NCBI GenBank assembly: GCA_016648135.1
Contig: JADDOH010010932.1
Span: 1 to 64,000 of the forward strand
DNA length: 64,000 bases
Source: Agrypnia vestita
Taxonomy: Eukaryota; Arthropoda; Insecta; Trichoptera; Phryganeidae
Direction of reading: 5' to 3'
Shown here: one piece after another, positions 24,510-35,586 of the stretch
How the letters are laid out: each line of letters starts with the position of its first letter
How positions within the stretch are numbered: position 1 is the stretch's first letter
Position numbers and translations under genes: made by a program
The notes under the pieces: model-generated
What the model was told of the DNA's origin: nothing
Seen by the model: the letters and a program-made list of their open reading frames with translations, nothing else
Database searches by the model: none

Positions 24510-24522
24510 TTCTAGAACATTC
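24510..24522. promoter_or_regulatory. three-pentamer heat-shock-element-like site
   Basis: TTCtaGAAcaTTC: three alternating pentamers at perfect 5-bp phase. No adjacent gene was found, so function is unknown; one such site is roughly expected by chance in a window this size. Confidence 0.4.
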
Positions 24523-24544
24523 TCGTAGGTATTAATTCAGAATA

Positions 24545-25625
24545 GAAACCGCTAGCTGCTGACGTAATTTTTATTTTATTTTGACGGTAGTGAGCTTGAC
24601 AGTTTTACATCGAAAGTAAAACGAAAGGCTTAATTTTATTTTGACAGCCGTGAGCGTGGAACAATTTTAATTTACTAATAAAGAAAGTGGCTTAATTTTA
24701 TGCTGACGGTTATGGACGTGGCTCAATTTTAGTTCGCAAATAAAAGAATGACTTAATTTTATTCTGATGGTAGTGGACGTGGCTCAATTTAAGTATGTAA
24801 ATAAAGAGACTGACTTAATTTTATTCTGACAGCCGTAAACTTGACATCATTTTAGTCAGCAAATAAAGAGAGTGGCTTAATTTGATTCTGATGGATGTGA
24901 CATTATTTTAGTCTGCGCATAAAGAGAGTTTCTTAATTTTATTCTGACGGTAGTAAAAGTGGCTCAATTTTAGTTTGCCAATAAAAAGAGAGGATTTATT
25001 TTATTCTGACGGTAATGAAGGTGGCACAATTTTAGCATAAAATAAAGAGAGTGGCTTAATTTTATTCTGACAGCCATGAACGTGATATAATTTTAGTCAG
25101 CGAATAAAGAGAGTGGCTTAATTTGATTCTGATGGATGTGACATAATTTTAGTCTGCGCAAAAGAGAGTGGCTTAATTTTATTCTGACGGTAGTAAAAAT
25201 GGCTCAATTTTAGTTTGCTAATAAAAGAGAGGATTTATTTTATTCTGACGGTAATGAAGGTGGCATAAAATAAAGGGAGTGGCTTAATTTTATTCTGACA
25301 GGCGTGAACGTGACACATTTTAATTCGGCAAATAAACAGAGCGACTTAATTTTCTTTTGATGGTATTGGATGTGACATTATTGCAATCTGCGTATAAAGA
25401 GAGTGGCTTGATTTAATTCTGACGGTAGTAAAAGCGGCTCAATTTTATTCTGCAAATAAAGAAATGGCATAATTATATTCTGACGGTAATGAACGTGGCT
25501 CAATTTTAGTACAAAATAAAGAAAGTGCCTTAATTTTATACTGGTAGTAGTCGATGTGACACAATTTTAATCTATGTGCAAAGAGAGTGAATTCATTTTA
25601 TTTTGATAACTGTGAGCGTGTACGA
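24545..25625. repeat. ~60-bp minisatellite, about 18 units
   Basis: Units carry TTAATTTTATTCTGACGGTA, then a variable GTGAACGTGGCTC, CAATTTTAGT and GCAAATAAAGAGAGTGGC. Period is 50-65 bp with many substitutions. A block of about four units near 24840-25035 is repeated near 25085-25265: the GTCAGC(A/G)AATAAAGAGAG marker recurs about 243 bp apart, so there is a higher-order layer. Every unit has stops in most frames, so it is not coding. Confidence 0.9.
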
Positions 25626-26738
25626 AAGTTACGCTATTAGCTTAACTTGAAAATACGAAGAATTGATATTATTTAAAAAAAATAAGATTGAGAGCACTTA
25701 AAACGAACCTTTTGTGGAATATATAGGTGAATGGTTAGAAACGATTGAATTTTGAAAAGTTTTTCTGGGTAGCATAAAAAGCACGCGTGTTTTAGACAGG
25801 CGGTAAGTAATACACGTTGTTAATAATATTGTCACCGAGGCGCCTCCACGGTGAGTTATCCTCGATCGTTTGTGAACCTGGATTAACCCTATTTGTTCGA
25901 TTCAAATCTCGATACAATATTACGATATTTTTATAAACTTCCCTATTATGTTCGTAATTTGATTTCCAACCACTGAATTCAAATATGATTTGAAAGGTGC
26001 TTTCCGTTTTGTCAGAAATACAGCATCTTCGATCTAATTAACTCTTTATCTCCAATATTTGTGCTAAAGGAATCCTTTTTATGGAAAAGGGTAAATGTGA
26101 TTAATTTTACTTGTATTGTTCATTACTAATATTGAATTATATATGACCCATGTGAATCTCTAACCCTTTTATCTTGATTAAGTTAATTTGAAAGGAATGT
26201 ATATATTACGTGGCAGTATCTTTTGAAATGAATTAGGCGAATATGTGACCTTTTTGTTCTTAAAGTATATTTTTCAAATGAAAATCTAGTGTCGAAAATT
26301 TTTAAATTGTAATTAAAAACATATAACATTTGATACTTTTAAATATAAGCAATATTTCTTTTTTGAAATTTAATATCCAGCGAGTTCGAGTGTACAACTT
26401 TTAATTAATTTGATATGTAAAGTATTTTAAATTTAACCGAATAATTATTTAATAAAATTATTAATTTCAATATTTCTGGCAACGTGTCATGCTGAAATAT
26501 AATAAATAGTAAAAAGAACAGACTTTATTAATGAAATGCTTTATGAAAATCATTTAAATATTTAAAGTGGTAGCTTAGGCTGTACCCTTTTATCCATTTA
26601 ATCCTGATTTTAAGCTTCAAACGTTTTGTTATTGTGTATTTAAAATAATTTCATTTTTCATGAAGCATTTTACATTTTAATCTCATCTACGAGAGCGACA
26701 TCTGTGTTTGCTGCCTGTGAAGCAGGTAAAATTATTTT
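25626..26738. other. unassigned sequence
   Basis: No gene or repeat family recognised. Confidence 0.5.
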
Positions 26739-26739
26739 T

Positions 26740-27565
26740 TCATGATTTATGCTCTTGAAAATCTAGTAAGCAGGATGTATGATGTATGCAAGGAAAGAGA
26801 CCTTATTATGAATGTAAACAAGTCAAAAATGATGGTATTTGAGAAGGAGGAAAGTAAGACAACGTGTGAAATACTAGTAGGCAATGAATGTTTGGAACAA
26901 GTAGATGTGTTTGTGTACTTGGGAAGTATGTTCGATAGAAGAGGGAATGTTGAGAAAGATATAGAGAGGAGAGTGACTGCCAGGAATAGGGTGAACAGTG
27001 CTTTGAATGCAATAATTTCTAATAGAAATATGTCTACCGAGGCAAAACTAGAGGTACATAATAGAGTTCTGGTACCGACACTAATGTATGGAAGTGAAGC
27101 CTGGAGCTGGCAAAAGAGGAACGAGAGTAGATTAAATGCAGTGCAGATGATATCCCTTAGACGTATGTGTGGCAAATCCATGTATGATATAGTAAAGAAT
27201 GAAGATATTAGGAGTGAACGTAAAGCTGATTGTAGCATAATACATAGAATAAAAATAAGGTCGCTCAAGTGGTATGGGCATGTTGAACGAATGAATGAGG
27301 AAAGAATGGTAAGAAAGATAAATGATGCAAGTGTTGACGGCGCCAGAAAGAGAGGGCGACCACGGATGACGTGGCATGACCAGATTAACCAGATACTGGA
27401 AGATGGTCCTGTTAGAAGCCTCAACAACCGAGCTTACATGCGAAGATGTATGAATGTAGATGAAGCGAAAATTGTATGTTACGACAGAAGATTACGGCGT
27501 TCTATCCTCTTTGCCTACCCCCACGGGGAAACGGCGTGATGGTAAGTTAGTTAGTTAGTGTATTG
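26740..27565 (+). mobile_element. 5'-truncated LINE with open RT C-terminal region (family 2)
   Basis: An uninterrupted 265-codon frame (26742-27539) encodes the region after the RT catalytic motifs. LENLVSRMYDVCKERDL and LIMNVNKSKMM come first (residues about 6-31), then VFVYLGSMFD (about 56-65), LMYGSEAWSW (about 113-122), SLKWYGHVERM (about 174-184) and RKRGRPRMTWHDQI (about 202-215). The catalytic FADD box is missing because the insertion is 5'-truncated at about 26740. The first codon is only the first ATG after truncation, not a real start. Right after the stop comes a very short 3' end of repeated TTAG units. The lack of stops suggests a recent insertion. It cannot move by itself. Confidence 0.88.
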
Positions 27566-27844
27566 CTTATGATGTAGTGGCATGTTATTGTAGTGCAACT
27601 TACTGTGTCAGTCGTGTAAACATTAATTCCAAAAGAGCTTTGTGTTGAAGATAGATTATCCATAGTATATCTTCAGAGCATGGCGCTATGTATTGAATTT
27701 TTGGACGTCGCTATGATGATGACAATCACCAGAAGCTATGGAAGAACGACAGTAGTAATGAGTGACAAAATAGAGAGTTATTCAGCACTCAAATAACGAA
27801 ATATCACATTAATGTCTCAGCTAAATTCATGATCACCAATTATT

Positions 27845-28260
27845 ATTTTTTTTTTATTTTACGCCCTTATGGGCTTTTACAAATATACAGAAAAAAAAAT
27901 TTTAAAAATAACATAAGACAGTTAAAAGTTACAATAATAATAATTAAAAGGTACAAATAATAATAGTTAAAGGTAAAATAATAATACAGAAAAATTTACT
28001 GTCCATTTCCATTTTGTTGAGATGTAAACAATTGTAACAGCTTTGTCCTGTACGCAGTTATACTATCAGCAAAAATGTCAGCCGCCTCTGCATGTTCATT
28101 CCCTTATGAGTGTTCTGGGAATTACAGAGTTTGCTAATGCATTAGTTCTGACATTTCCACTATAATGGAATAATGCACTATGTCTTGATGACCCCGATGG
28201 GGCATATAAGTCGATCAGACTAATCAGACCAGAGACTAAGACAATGGTAACTACAATTAT
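27845..28260 (-). pseudogene. LINE ORF2 C-terminus and 3' UTR, hairpin family
   Basis: On the minus strand (28250 to 28025) frames give APSGSSRHSALFHYSGNVRT, NALANSVIPRTL and, after a frameshift, ADIFADSITAYRTKLLQLF, which parallels the C-terminus at 49340-49483. The 3' UTR follows, ending in TGTAAAA, the hairpin GCCC-ATAA-GGGC (27874-27863) and an A-rich tail. The UTR is collinear with 9150-9345. Frameshifted and severely 5'-truncated. Confidence 0.75.
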
Positions 28261-28684
28261 CAAAATGAATTTAAAATCAACTGAACCAACATCAGGGTGA
28301 TGATTACACGCGGGGCCAGAGCTATTTTTGACAGGTGATAAGTGAACGGCACGACCATAGAAAGGCGTTTTACCAAAGAAAAGTGGTAGAATGGATACTT
28401 AACTACGTGTGAACTAGCGTGAAATAATGTGCGAACCACTGCAAAGCGACCTAGCGATAGATAAAAGCGCAGCGAATATGGTTAATTATATTGTGTATTT
28501 TACTACTCGAGTTTCGAGAATATAAGAATCTCTCAGCGATAGGTGAAGTATAAACTGACTACAAATATAGAAATAAAATATGAATTAGGCGAAAATAAAT
28601 AATTCATTAATTGGGAGCTGAAGTTTAAGGTGGTTGAAACTGGAGTAATGATTATAAAATAAAATTAAGTCATGTAAAGTTATT
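28261..28684. other. unassigned sequence
   Basis: Nothing recognised. Confidence 0.5.
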
Positions 28685-28785
28685 AAAGTTTATGTTTTCC
28701 ATCCATTTTTATGGTTATGTTCGAAAATTAAGAAAGTTTATGTTTTCCATCCATTTTAATGGTTATGTTCGAAAATTAAGAAAGT
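28685..28785. repeat. 48-bp tandem duplication
   Basis: TATGTTTTCCATCCATTTT occurs at 28691 and 28739, followed each time by ATGGTTATGTTCGAAAATTA. It abuts the inverted-repeat element that starts at 28786. Confidence 0.9.
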
Positions 28786-29012
28786 TCTTAGGTTTTCACG
28801 GCCACTCATAATCTTCTGGTTTGTGTCTTCTGGGGTATTATGCCGTGTTATTACGACCTTTCTGGCCGACGTTTCGGATTCCGTTGCAGGGTCCATCATC
28901 ACATCAGCCCTGATGATGGACCCTGCAATGGGATCCGAATCGTCGGCCAAAAAGGTCATGTTAACACGGAATAATATCCCAGAAGACACAAACAAGAAAA
29001 TGTTCAAAAATT
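28786..29012. mobile_element. inverted-repeat element, Penelope/hammerhead-like family, copy 2
   Basis: Compact version of the element at 4385: arms of about 105 bp (28791-28900 and 28907-29010) meet almost directly at the centre. Left outer end GGTTTTCACGGCCACTC, inner TTTCTGGCCGACGTTTCGG. Each arm holds one hammerhead-like core. On the minus strand the left arm has TGATGATGG, a GGACCC..GGAATCC stem, then GAAACGTCGG. The right arm has CTGATGATGG but GAATC instead of GAAAC. Open frames of 83 and 103 codons here are by-products of the arms. Confidence 0.75.
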
Positions 29013-29995
29013 GTTTCCGAAAAACTTTTAACTCTGTTAATATTGGACCTAGAGAAAAAATTAAAAATAATATGCTTTACGATAGTTATTACCAGACAGC
29101 AGAACAACGTGAAATTGTAATCTTAGGAGTGTAGAAGGAACCAGATATCGTTGATGGTTGCCAATTGAGCTGACCGTAATAAGTCGAGAGTAAGACGAAA
29201 ATTTATTTATTTATTTATTTTATTTTGGGGAAAATTAACAGCAAATCAAAAATCTTAACAAATATGAAATAATGATTTTCAAAATTATGCCAATTACAAA
29301 TTTTCCACTGAATATAGTAATTTACTTTAACTTACTTTAACAGCGAGTGGAGAGGGTGGAGGGGAATGTGGGACGGGAGTAGAAGGGAAGATATAATGTA
29401 CGAATTAATGTAGAAAATTAATAGAATAGGCGACCACGCGCACAGTTGGCAGTCAAGTAGCATCATTTATCACAATCCTCATAAAACGACAGCATCTGTT
29501 TCGCCCCCTTCCGATTTTCTAGTCGGACCATTTAAGAGCAATCGTAACAGGCTCCGAATTAGCCGCGATAACGTCCCTATGTTTGACAATGATGGTAACT
29601 TCCACGCAAATGAAACATAAACCAAGTTTTTTCATTTAAAGTTTGAGAACTTTTCGATTCCCCCGAGGTTTGAGAATCGGCCCCCGCGCCCGCGCCCCCC
29701 GTAGGAGTCGGCTATTGATTGGCGGATGGGGCACGGCTGTCCCTGTCCCGCCCGCCGCCGTCTCGCTCTGGTCGTGTTAAATTGCCGTAAGAAATAAGTG
29801 TATGATACTCCTCATTCAGTGTTTAGGGGTAGTGTTCGATATTCATCATTTGCATCCCTTCTGGGCGACGCAGAAGTAAATCTCCCGCAGGTATCGTCAA
29901 ATAAAATGGGGTCGCATTTTTGAGTAATACGTTTGGAAACTCTATCATTGAATATGACGCTGTACAAAATTATGATTTATAGATAATTATATTTA
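29013..29995. other. unassigned, with a GC-rich block
   Basis: 29640-29790 is strongly GC-rich and CpG-rich (CCCGCGCCCGCGCCCC and CCCGCCCGCCGCCGTCTCGC) against an AT-rich background. It could be a promoter-associated island or a conserved element. No exon was recognised. Confidence 0.4.
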
Positions 29996-30622
29996 TTATT
30001 TTTTATTTATTTATTTAATAAACGGTACAACGTACCATTAAAAAAACAGTATATAAAGATGTATAGATTGATAGGTAATAATAAAAAAATGAGATAAGGT
30101 ATAATTCTAAAACAATTAATAAAGTGATATATAAAGAAAAATGAAACATTAAGTGAATAACATAAAGTATAACAAAATTACATAAAATGAAATAATAGTT
30201 ATCAAATCAAATATAAAAGTCAACAATCAATAAAACTACAACAAATTAAAATAATTATGTCTGAAATTCAAGAAGTAACAAAATTACAACAAAATGAAAT
30301 AATTGTAAACAAATCAAATCTGAAACTCAAGAAGCAATAAAAATAACAGTAAAATAAAATGAAATGTAAAATTCAAAAATCTAAAAACAAGAAATAGACA
30401 TGACATCAAAAATTAATTATAAATGACCAAATTCGTCCAGAAGAGCTTTCTTGTAGGTGGCTAGTGTTTCCGTAAAAACATCCGATAGGTAGCCATACTC
30501 GTTTCCTAACCTATATAGCCTTCTAATAGGTGAGCTATATAGATAATTTACACTTACATTGTCACAATGAAACGATATACTTTGTCTAGTGCTCCTGGAA
30601 GGGATGTGATAAAAAATTAGCT
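29996..30622 (-). pseudogene. LINE ORF2 C-terminus and 3' UTR with terminal hairpin
   Basis: The minus strand from 30620 reads in one frame to a stop at about 30417: IPSRSTRQSISFHCDNVSV, YLYSSPIRRLYRLGNEYG and LATYKKALLDEFGHL. This parallels the C-terminus of the open LINE at 48240-49860 (VPNHRTRQNMLFYCDN, MHKLGNELP). The 3' UTR of about 380 bp is A-rich with repeated TCAAGAA-type words. It ends in the hairpin GGTAC-GTT-GTACC (30036-30024) and a tail of AATA repeats. 5'-truncated. Confidence 0.8.
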
Positions 30623-30718
30623 GCGTTAGTGTATATTACATACTATTTCCATGTCCAAAAGCTTTTAATCTCCAGACGTGTTTCAATTTATATGGAGAAC
30701 ATATAAGTATAAGTATAA

Positions 30719-31165
30719 GTGTATAAGTAGAAGAAGAACAAAGGGAAAAATAAAGATCATCTTTAAGAACCACCATGGCACAACATCATTATACATATGT
30801 ACTTGGAAGTTAAATGGTACAATACATTATCGTCGTAAAACAAATTTCAAGAAAGGAACATTCCAAAATACGAACAGTTTAAGAAAGATGTCAAATCCTT
30901 GATTTTCGACAACGTTGAATTGTAACATTGCCCACATGTCTCAAATGGTTTCTGTGTAGTAAAAAAAATTACTACTTCTAAATGGTTTCTGCTTTTATAC
31001 TTTAATTTAGCTTGTAAACACTCCTCCCATAAGCTCGAGCTTTGGCTCATATTATGGGGAGTATAATGTCTGTAAAAAAATTTATTACATAAAATCAATG
31101 TATTATAAAAAAATATGTATCTACTGTTTAAATAATATAATAAATAAAAAATAAATAAAATATTA
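30719..31165 (+). pseudogene. LINE ORF2 C-terminal tail and 3' UTR (family 8, copy 1)
   Basis: The frame through 30812-30922 reads VKWYNTLSS, a stop, then NKFQERNIPKYEQFKKDVKS and LIFDNVEL before a stop. This is the usual shape of the last residues of Jockey/CR1-like ORF2 (a W-YN-LP motif, then FKK-L--L). The 3' UTR follows, with CATTGCCCACATGTCTCAAA, CTCCTCCCATAAGCT and TTATGGGGAGTATAATGTCT, ending in AATAAATA repeats. A second copy (38942-39332 plus 40618-40672) is split by the mariner. Comparison with this copy gives the pre-insertion sequence TATG-TA-TCTACTG. Confidence 0.75.
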
Positions 31166-31277
31166 GGAGAATACAGTGAAATTTCTACTAGCGGCGAAAA
31201 ACTATTTAATCACAGCTATGCTGATGACAACACTTGGTTGATGAGAACAGGCATAATTAAATAAAAATAAATAGAAT

Positions 31278-31640
31278 TGTAATGGTGTGATAATCGGGAG
31301 CTGTCCCAGACTCTAGTACAGCGACTGTTTTGGCCAATCAGATCGAAGATACGGTCAATGCACCGTGCGGCCTCCCTTCCGCCACAGCAACGACCGTTGT
31401 TGTAACCGCTACAAGTAATATTCCACGTTCGCAACTGTAAACTGTAAAGACTTCTAATAAACCGCAACATCTAACGGGAATTATTACTTGCACTCTGTGT
31501 TAACCTGCACCATCTTATTGACTTTAAAACATAACACTGGTAAAACACTTTCATCCACACTGTCACACAAGCAACGCTGAACAAAAAACACTGATACGAA
31601 AGAATTCTTCTGGCCGGTTCGGATTTATTTTCCCTACACA
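31278..31640 (+). repeat. LTR-like repeat family A, copy 1
   Basis: Shares with 34288 and 43335 a start near TG(T)GGTGAT, a GGAGCT..CCC.GACTCTAGT block, GGCCAATCAG (a CCAAT box), AGATACGGTCAATGC and AATAAACC (a possible polyadenylation signal). It runs to CCCTACACA. The order CCAAT box, AATAAA, TG...CA fits a solo LTR. No internal retroelement genes adjoin it. End positions are approximate; no target duplication was seen. Confidence 0.55.
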
Positions 31641-32607
31641 ATAAAAATGGCCAGAAGCTATAAAGCTTACGCTGGCTGTCAACGCTGGATACAATTTAAA
31701 ATAAATATTAACATTGGGATCTGATTGTATCTGACTATAGAATCTGATGTTTTTGGTATTTTCCAAATAGTTTTGTTTCGTGATCGCTACGCGCGGGCCG
31801 CGCCAAGATTTGATTGGTTGGTCTGGCGCCTGATGTGTCCTGCGCCAATCGCTGGCCAGGATTCGAATTTTTAAAAATCCGCGCAGTGACAGGTGAAATG
31901 CGTGTCAGGCGTCGTTTTTCGATGGGAACCGACATTCCTCTTCGTTTGTGTTCAAGTTCAGTTCCATTTAGCCTTTCGGAAGAGACACACCAACTGTTCC
32001 GGATTCGACGAAGCCAGGAGAATCTCGATTGAAGCGGCACCCGCCATCCCAGGAAACCGCAAGTACCATTCTGTCCACTGTGTCGTAGTTAGCTTTGGCC
32101 CAGTGTATCTCGGGTGTCATTTACGGTCAATCATATCGCCGACGATTGGAAAGGGAAAATCTTTCTTTCTAATATCCGACCCGCATGCGATGGTGGCGAG
32201 ACGTTCGTCATCGTACAAGTTTTGAGATAATTAAGTTAATTATAATAGATTGTTTTGGTAACTTTCTTCTCTTTCAGAATATTTTAGGTATATTAAAATT
32301 TTTCAAGACCACAAAACTAGATGTTATCCCCAGGAGAATTTAGATATATTATAGCTTAGAAAAAAATAAGGTCTTCAAAATATTGTCAATATAAGATCCG
32401 ATAAAGAGTACTCCAATGAAATATTACTACCTTAATAAATAATGATTCAAAATCTTTTTACTTTTTTATCGATATAAAAAACAGATACAATTTACTGATA
32501 TTTATTTATTTATTATTCATGGAAGACCAACAACACAACAAAGAAGCATAGAAAACATTGATATAATATAGATGACCAATTACAGGCCTCCACATTACAG
32601 GTCTCCA
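31641..32607. other. unassigned, with a GC-rich block
   Basis: 31780-32200 is GC-richer than its surroundings, with overlapping open frames of 72, 101 and 110 codons on both strands and no recognisable domain. It could be regulatory, or belong to a retroelement leader. Confidence 0.35.
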
Positions 32608-32641
32608 CATCGATAGTATATTTAATAATATACTATCGATG
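32608..32641. repeat. perfect 15-bp-arm hairpin
   Basis: CATCGATAGTATATT, loop TAAT, AATATACTATCGATG. Perfect palindromic arms with a 4-nt loop. Confidence 0.95.
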
Positions 32642-34287
32642 TTCGATATACATCGTACCGTATGTGTCGATAATAGTATCGATCATTTTAACTTGTATCC
32701 TAACATATTTCACATAGAAAATTGCACCCATAATTGTACCCACTATGGGAGAGTGATAGTGGTTTGTCAAATAGTTCTTCATACGTACACATAGGCGTAA
32801 TATATATTTTAACTTTTTTATTTCATAAATGTGTGGGTTCAATATAATAATAAAGACATTTTTAAATATTCAACCCAACAAATAAATAGAAGAGAAGATA
32901 CGTTTTATTTCATCCACTAATAACTATTAGGTGGTAGTTAGGGATTCAGGGGAGGAAATCATTTAACCCGCTCATTCAACTAACCAATGTCAGATGTACC
33001 TGACATCTGACAGCTTGACACAACTATTGATGTTCGGCGGGATTAATTTTCCCAGCGAAATTAATCGATAACCTTTAAGTTATGTAACCACAGTTTCAGT
33101 CACTCCACGTCAGGTTGAACAGGAGTAATCTATTCAAATCCTAATATCAAACTCAGCCTCCTAAGCGTTGAACATTCCGATGTTCATATGATTGAACATA
33201 CAAATCTGATATTACGTTTATACATTATTAATGGTTCTCATGGCGCACGTACAAGGAACGAGACATTTGTTAGTGTGAGGTATGTTTCAGAGATTTATTT
33301 GAAATGAATCCAGAAAATTATTTTGCATTTAATTACTGTATTGCCGATACAGTGTTATGTAACAGTCATCATCTAGCTCTATAACCTGGAATGGTTCCTT
33401 TCCCAATACGACTCCAACAATTTCTGCAATGGGCTGCTCCTATCAATCTCTGATGCTAAAAGGATAGATTTAGCTTGTTTGATTTGCCTAAACGCATCTT
33501 ACAAGTATTCGAAAATATCACCCGCAGAGTGGATAATTTTGAGACGGGTAAGTAGCCGTCCTCCTCCCTCCGGAGAGATATCTGCGCGCGCATTCCGCGT
33601 ACCGAACTGATGTTAATTATTTCCAAATTCATCCCAAGAAGAATAAATATATCACAATATTAATCTAGAGAAGCTGAAAAAGTAGAAGAAGAAAGAGAAA
33701 TAGCGATAAAGGCTAAAAGTCTCTTTCAGCTCAAAACCGACCAATCAGAGATGCGACAGCGGAGAATCCCGCGCTGATTTCTTATTCCGTTCTTGGCCGT
33801 TTAATCCAGTAGGCGCGTTTAGCCATGTACTTGTAACTATACATAGTTTTGTAATTGTGTTTTTATTTTCAAACTTCAAGTCATCCACAGTAAATTTCAT
33901 ATACCGTGAGTAGTATTCCTATTTACTAGTACCTTATCTCCCGACTTGATAGATCGACCAGATAATCAAAGACGTTACCGGTTATTCTATTGCAATGGCT
34001 ATTTAAAGTAGAAGAAGATGAACAAGAGTTGCCAAGGACATCAGCAAGCAAGGACATAGCATCCCCAAACTCCAGACCCCAACCTAGGAAACCGACAGAA
34101 GAAAAAAATTTTCAACTAATAATTTGTATTTCACTGTCGGTTCCCACAGTTACGTATACACAATATTTTGAAAAGTGAATCCAGTCTACTTTTTGTTAAA
34201 AATCGGACAGTTTGGAAGAAATAATTCAGGTTTTTACATTCTAAATATATTTAAAAACATTATTTTTTATATTTTTTCTTATGTAAT
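32642..34287. other. unassigned sequence with one small hairpin
   Basis: GTCAGATGT and ACATCTGAC (32989-33011) face each other across five bases. Otherwise nothing was recognised. The CCAATCAGAGATGCGACAGC block near 33750 is LTR- or promoter-like but unsupported. Confidence 0.4.
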
Positions 34288-34622
34288 TGTGGTGATCTGG
34301 AGCTACCCCGGACTCTAGTCGTACGTACGCAGCAACCGCTTCGGCCAATCAGGTTGAAGATACGGTCAATGCGCCGTGCTGCCTCTCACTCGCCGAAACG
34401 AACACGAATAGTATTCCCGATGGCAGGTAACCTGTACAAATTGTTCCAATAAACCCAACTTCAAACAGTGTGCATTATTTACACTCTGTATTGATCTGCT
34501 TTATTATATTGACTCTGCTATACATTCATCCGCACAATCTGCTATACACGACACACGCTGAATACAAAATGCATACGAAAGGATTCTTCCGAACGGACGG
34601 AATTTATCTTTCATCGTAACCA
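34288..34622 (+). repeat. LTR-like repeat family A, copy 2
   Basis: Closely parallel to 31278-31640 throughout: TGTGGTGATCTGGAGCTACC, CGGACTCTAGTC, TTCGGCCAATCAGGTTGAAG, ATACGGTCAATGCGCCGTGC, AATAAACC, then ACGCTGAATACAAAATGCAT and ACGAAAGGATTCTTC in the same order. Probably a solo LTR; no genes attached. Confidence 0.6.
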
Positions 34623-34712
34623 ACCCGTCAAACATAATATTACTAGCGATGCATGCTCTGCATTGCAGAGAATGGTAAAAAAAACTAAGCCATAAAACCA
34701 AATTTTTATTAT

Positions 34713-34975
34713 ACTCCCTTTCTCATTTCCTAGTTAAAAGTTAGTTAGCGTTGAGCTCGAGTCGGGCGACGCTACAAAATTGATTAATAAAAAATTTCTA
34801 AAAATCCAAAATTATACTATAATTATTTCAAAATTTGTTAGATCATTTTTATCGTCGCCAAGAGTCTGCCTGCAAAGTTTCAGCTCGATTCTATCACGGG
34901 AAAAGAGTTAAAAATCGATTCAAAGTTTTTTCGTCAGACAAGCAAGCAGACGCTATGTGTTAAAAGAAAGGGAGT
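34713..34975. mobile_element. MITE-like repeat with ACTCCCTTTC ends, copy 1
   Basis: Bounded by ACTCCCTTTC (34713) and GAAAGGGAGT (ends 34975), a 10-bp terminal inverted repeat. A reverse-oriented copy at 53533 matches at roughly 80 percent by eye, including TTCGTCAGACAAG, CGGGAAAAGAGTTAAAAATC and CGAGTCGGGCGACGCTAC. Non-coding. Confidence 0.65.
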
Positions 34976-35103
34976 AATTATAATTTTAAATTGTCGTTTA
35001 ATGGAGTGAATGAGGTTTCTTTGATTTAAGGTTAATAAGTCACAAAAAAGGGAAGAAAATAAATAATGATCAAAAAGTAATAAAGCAGTCATTAATAGTA
35101 ACG

Positions 35104-35579
35104 TGTCGTGGATGCGGGAAGACAAATGAAAACACTGGAAATTCATTAGCGATTTATTCATTAATGATTAATTAACTATTCAATCTAAAAGTCACTTAAA
35201 ACGAAGTAAATTAATACACTGTTATTTCAATCACACCGTTTCGTAATTTATCACTCATCTATAAATTCTTTATTATCGCTGGATAACACTTTCGACAAAT
35301 TTCTGTTACAAATATCGCATGTTTCACTTTGTGCGTCACTGGTATAATACACGTGTTGGTAACACTGATCGCCCGGCTTGTCGCTAATCTCACTCTGAAA
35401 GAAATGTAAAAGTAAAACTTAAACTATAGCCGCGACACGGCTTCGCTTTCATAGTAAACACGCTGTATTTCCGAACATTCCAGACATTTGTATCTTGTTT
35501 CCGCCATATACCGACCGTTCCAAGACGTTCCTCAAATATTCTAGCTCATTTCAGAGTATGGTAGAACTTTATAGGATGT
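35104..35579. repeat. LTR-like repeat family B, copy 2
   Basis: A 476-bp segment starting TGTCGTGGATGCGGGAAG. It is flanked by AGTAACG on both sides (35097-35103 and 35580-35586), which fits a target duplication, although such a repeat is slightly long for a gypsy-type LTR. It shares GCGGGAAGACAAAT, CGATTTATT, AAAGTCACT (35195) and a right-end heat-shock-element-like cluster (GAAcaTTCcaGAC at 35473) with copy 1 at 22985. Confidence 0.55.
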
Positions 35580-35586
35580 AGTAACG

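Noticed and set aside
24545..25625. Tandem array considered as a CRISPR locus
   Set aside because: Repeats and intervening sequence diverge together and units are contiguous with no unique spacers; it is a minisatellite in an animal genome.
26747..27427. 226-codon minus-strand frame
   Set aside because: Exact antisense of the family 2 RT tail; a by-product of codon bias on the coding strand.
28823..29134. 103-codon frame and its antisense partner
   Set aside because: Both arise from the arms of the inverted-repeat element; the two arms give mirrored peptides.
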